Below are positions 13,379 to 13,483 of a stretch of 13,483 nt of DNA, piece after piece. Made by a program: the position numbers and the translations under genes. Numbering within the stretch: position 1 is the stretch's first letter; every line of letters begins with the position of its first letter. Source of the DNA: Fusobacterium sp. (lineage in GTDB: Bacteria > Fusobacteriota > Fusobacteriia > Fusobacteriales > Fusobacteriaceae); NCBI GenBank assembly GCA_030527385.1, contig JAUNAY010000023.1, positions 1 to 13,483 of the forward strand, written 5' to 3'. The notes below the pieces were generated by a model. It was not told the DNA's origin. It made no database searches and saw only the letters and a program-made list of their open reading frames with translations.

Positions 13379-13483
13379 AAAATTAATTTAGTTTTAAATA
13401 TCAAGTTAATTTTTTGAAACTTATATTCTTAATATCAGCACACTTCCAAATCAGCGAATTAAGAGGGAGTAATACTCGAGCGA
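13379..13483. other. Right-edge non-coding sequence, unassigned
   Basis: AT-rich to about 13440, then noticeably richer in G and C for the last 40 bases, with a short GAGT-AAT-ACTC hairpin (13466-13476) and CTCGAG. This base shift is typical of the start of a structured RNA or leader, but too little is present to name it. No coding region is supported. Confidence 0.3.

Noticed and set aside
8861..13483. CRISPR array or tRNA genes in the accessory region
   Set aside because: The only repeats are 6-8 bp motifs with irregular spacing, and no tRNA cloverleaf or T-arm was found on either strand.

Overview
The window is very AT-rich and looks like a chromosomal segment of a Fusobacterium-type Gram-negative anaerobe. 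The evidence is a lipid A-type acyltransferase (outer membrane) next to an HPr kinase/phosphorylase and SepF (more typical of Gram-positive lineages), very AT-rich codon use, and strong GGAGG/AGGTGG ribosome sites. A double-length HPr kinase also fits what I recall of Fusobacterium. The assignment is inferred from gene content, not from a search.

Left region (17-1589, minus strand): an ApaLI-family restriction endonuclease gene lies 34 bp downstream of a lipid A-type acyltransferase gene. Its expected methyltransferase is not in the window and may lie beyond the left edge. A divergent promoter region (about 1590-1747) separates these from the plus-strand block.

Core operon (1748-8824, plus strand): mtnN (MTA/SAH nucleosidase), folC, a membrane-anchored coiled-coil protein of unknown function, a tandem hprK, nrnA (nano-RNase/pAp phosphatase), a CsgG-like putative lipoprotein, and a short sepF. 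From folC to the CsgG-like gene the gaps are only 9-28 bp, so this is probably one transcription unit, with extra promoters before mtnN and sepF. A bidirectional terminator closes the block at 8823-8849.

Accessory region (about 8861 to the right edge): two small minus-strand genes resembling a phage lysis or small-membrane-protein cassette have their own strong promoter. They diverge from a plus-strand replication module: a zinc-finger/TOPRIM/helicase primase (DUF927-like), an intergenic cluster of TGTAAC repeats resembling iterons, an excisionase-like HTH protein, and a small unknown helical protein. This looks like the replication end of a prophage, phage-plasmid or satellite. No integrase, capsid or attachment site is visible in the window.

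The most interesting points are: (1) the HprK tandem fusion, whose N-terminal half has lost the catalytic residues but keeps the YDRLG/PVRxGRN features that the catalytic C-terminal half lacks, with an internal RBS and ATG at the junction; (2) the TGTAAC repeat cluster after the primase gene; (3) the promoter, operator and palindrome array in the long primase leader.
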